The translations under genes and the position numbers were made by a program. From CANKHA01 sp034668785 (GTDB lineage Bacteria > Pseudomonadota > Alphaproteobacteria > Rhizobiales > Xanthobacteraceae), in the NCBI GenBank assembly GCA_034668785.1, contig JAXDOS010000209.1, positions 1-5,000 of the forward strand: a DNA stretch of 5,000 bases, given 5' to 3'. The number at the start of each line of letters is the position of its first letter. The stretch's first letter is position 1. This document shows positions 4,614 through 5,000 of this stretch, one piece after another. Below the pieces are notes generated by a model. It did no database searches. It was not told where the DNA came from and worked only from the letters and a program-made list of their open reading frames with translations.

Positions 4614-5000
4614 CGGCTTTGGGTTCCCGGAAAAGTCGGCGGCGCGTCTGTTTGCCGGCCGGCTGGCGGTGTCCCGAGCGGTGGCCCGCCTGACGGCGAG
4701 GAGCGGGGGTTTGTCTGCTCAGTCGACTCCGTGAGTTGCACGGTCCACGAGCGCTGCTCGGTGGTATCGACTTCAAAAAAGCCGGTGCGCTCGTAGCCCC
4801 GGGCGAGACAATTATCGGTGCCTCGGATGGTGAATTCCTTGTCTCGCGTACACATGAAGGCTTGTCCGGACCATTCGCCGCCGCGATCATAGTCGAGGGC
4901 GTATATGTAGTAAAAACGAGCCACGAGCGTTCCCCTCAGCAGCGTGTCGCAACTGCGCGCTGAAAGGTTCCACCAGCCCTCGGTGGTCCAGCCTTCGTTA
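4610..5000 (-). CDS. DUF1036 domain-containing protein (partial, 5' end outside window)
   Basis: The frame is open from the right edge to the TGA at 4612-4610, giving 129 visible residues. The visible part starts inside the domain (NEGWTTEGWWNLSARSCDTL) and continues through RFYYIYALDYDRGGEWSG, AFMCTRDKEFTIRG, CLARGYERTGFFEVDT and QRSWTVQLT. These are hallmarks of DUF1036, a Trp/Tyr/Cys-rich domain of unknown function, often in short exported proteins of alphaproteobacteria and cyanobacteria. Two or three conserved cysteines (in RSCDT, FMCTR and NCLAR) suggest disulphides or a periplasmic location, though the signal peptide would be outside the window. The last 37 or so residues are a Pro/Ser/Gly-rich, probably disordered tail. 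A GTG at 4924 is in frame but lies inside the domain and is not the start. It is the first of a two-gene unit with pyk; the pairing recurs in related genomes as I recall, but no functional link is known. Confidence 0.88.
   Translation of the reverse strand, partial: NEGWTTEGWWNLSARSCDTLLRGTLVARFYYIYALDYDRGGEWSGQAFMCTRDKEFTIRGTDNCLARGYERTGFFEVDTTEQRSWTVQLTESTEQTNPRSSPSGGPPLGTPPAGRQTDAPPTFPGTQSR

Noticed and set aside
3576..4796. Several plus-strand frames (up to 182 codons) opposite pyruvate kinase and the DUF1036 gene
   Set aside because: They are antisense to a complete pyruvate kinase with all catalytic motifs; their translations look like random GC-rich sequence.

Overview
The window reads as an ordinary piece of chromosome from a GC-rich alphaproteobacterium, most likely a member of the Hyphomicrobiales (the Bradyrhizobium/Rhodopseudomonas side rather than Rhizobium itself). 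The basis is a CpdR-type single-domain receiver, which is an alphaproteobacterial cell-cycle protein, a DUF1036 protein directly ahead of pyruvate kinase, a cysteine-free L36, and an N-formylglutamate amidohydrolase-like gene divergent from cpdR. I infer the group from protein resemblance and remembered gene order, not from a search.

Layout. Bases 1-354 (minus) hold the N-terminal 118 codons of an N-formylglutamate amidohydrolase family protein that runs off the left edge. A 293-base divergent intergenic region follows, then cpdR (648-1010, plus), a tRNA-Val(GAC) gene with encoded CCA (1073-1147), the small ribosomal protein gene rpmJ for L36 (1291-1416), an exported TPR protein (1499-2110) and a membrane-anchored alpha/beta hydrolase (2193-3170), all on plus. 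The right side is on minus: pyruvate kinase (3177-4613), preceded in its operon by a DUF1036 protein (4610-5000, 5' end outside the window). The DUF1036 stop and the pyk start share an ATGA.

How the genes relate. Only DUF1036-pyk looks like a tight operon. The plus-strand genes are separated by 82-bp or larger gaps and are functionally unrelated: cell-cycle proteolysis control, translation (tRNA and L36), an envelope TPR protein and a hydrolase. The hydrolase and pyk converge with only 6 bp between their stops, and a perfect 9-bp inverted repeat spans both stop codons.

I found no mobile element, CRISPR array, phage gene, integrase or defence-like cluster, and no convincing new system. Points worth a second look are the C at position 33 of the tRNA-Val, a hairpin abutting the TPR gene's start codon, the stop-spanning inverted repeat, the variant nucleophile elbow in the hydrolase, and the repeat and palindrome in the divergent promoter region.
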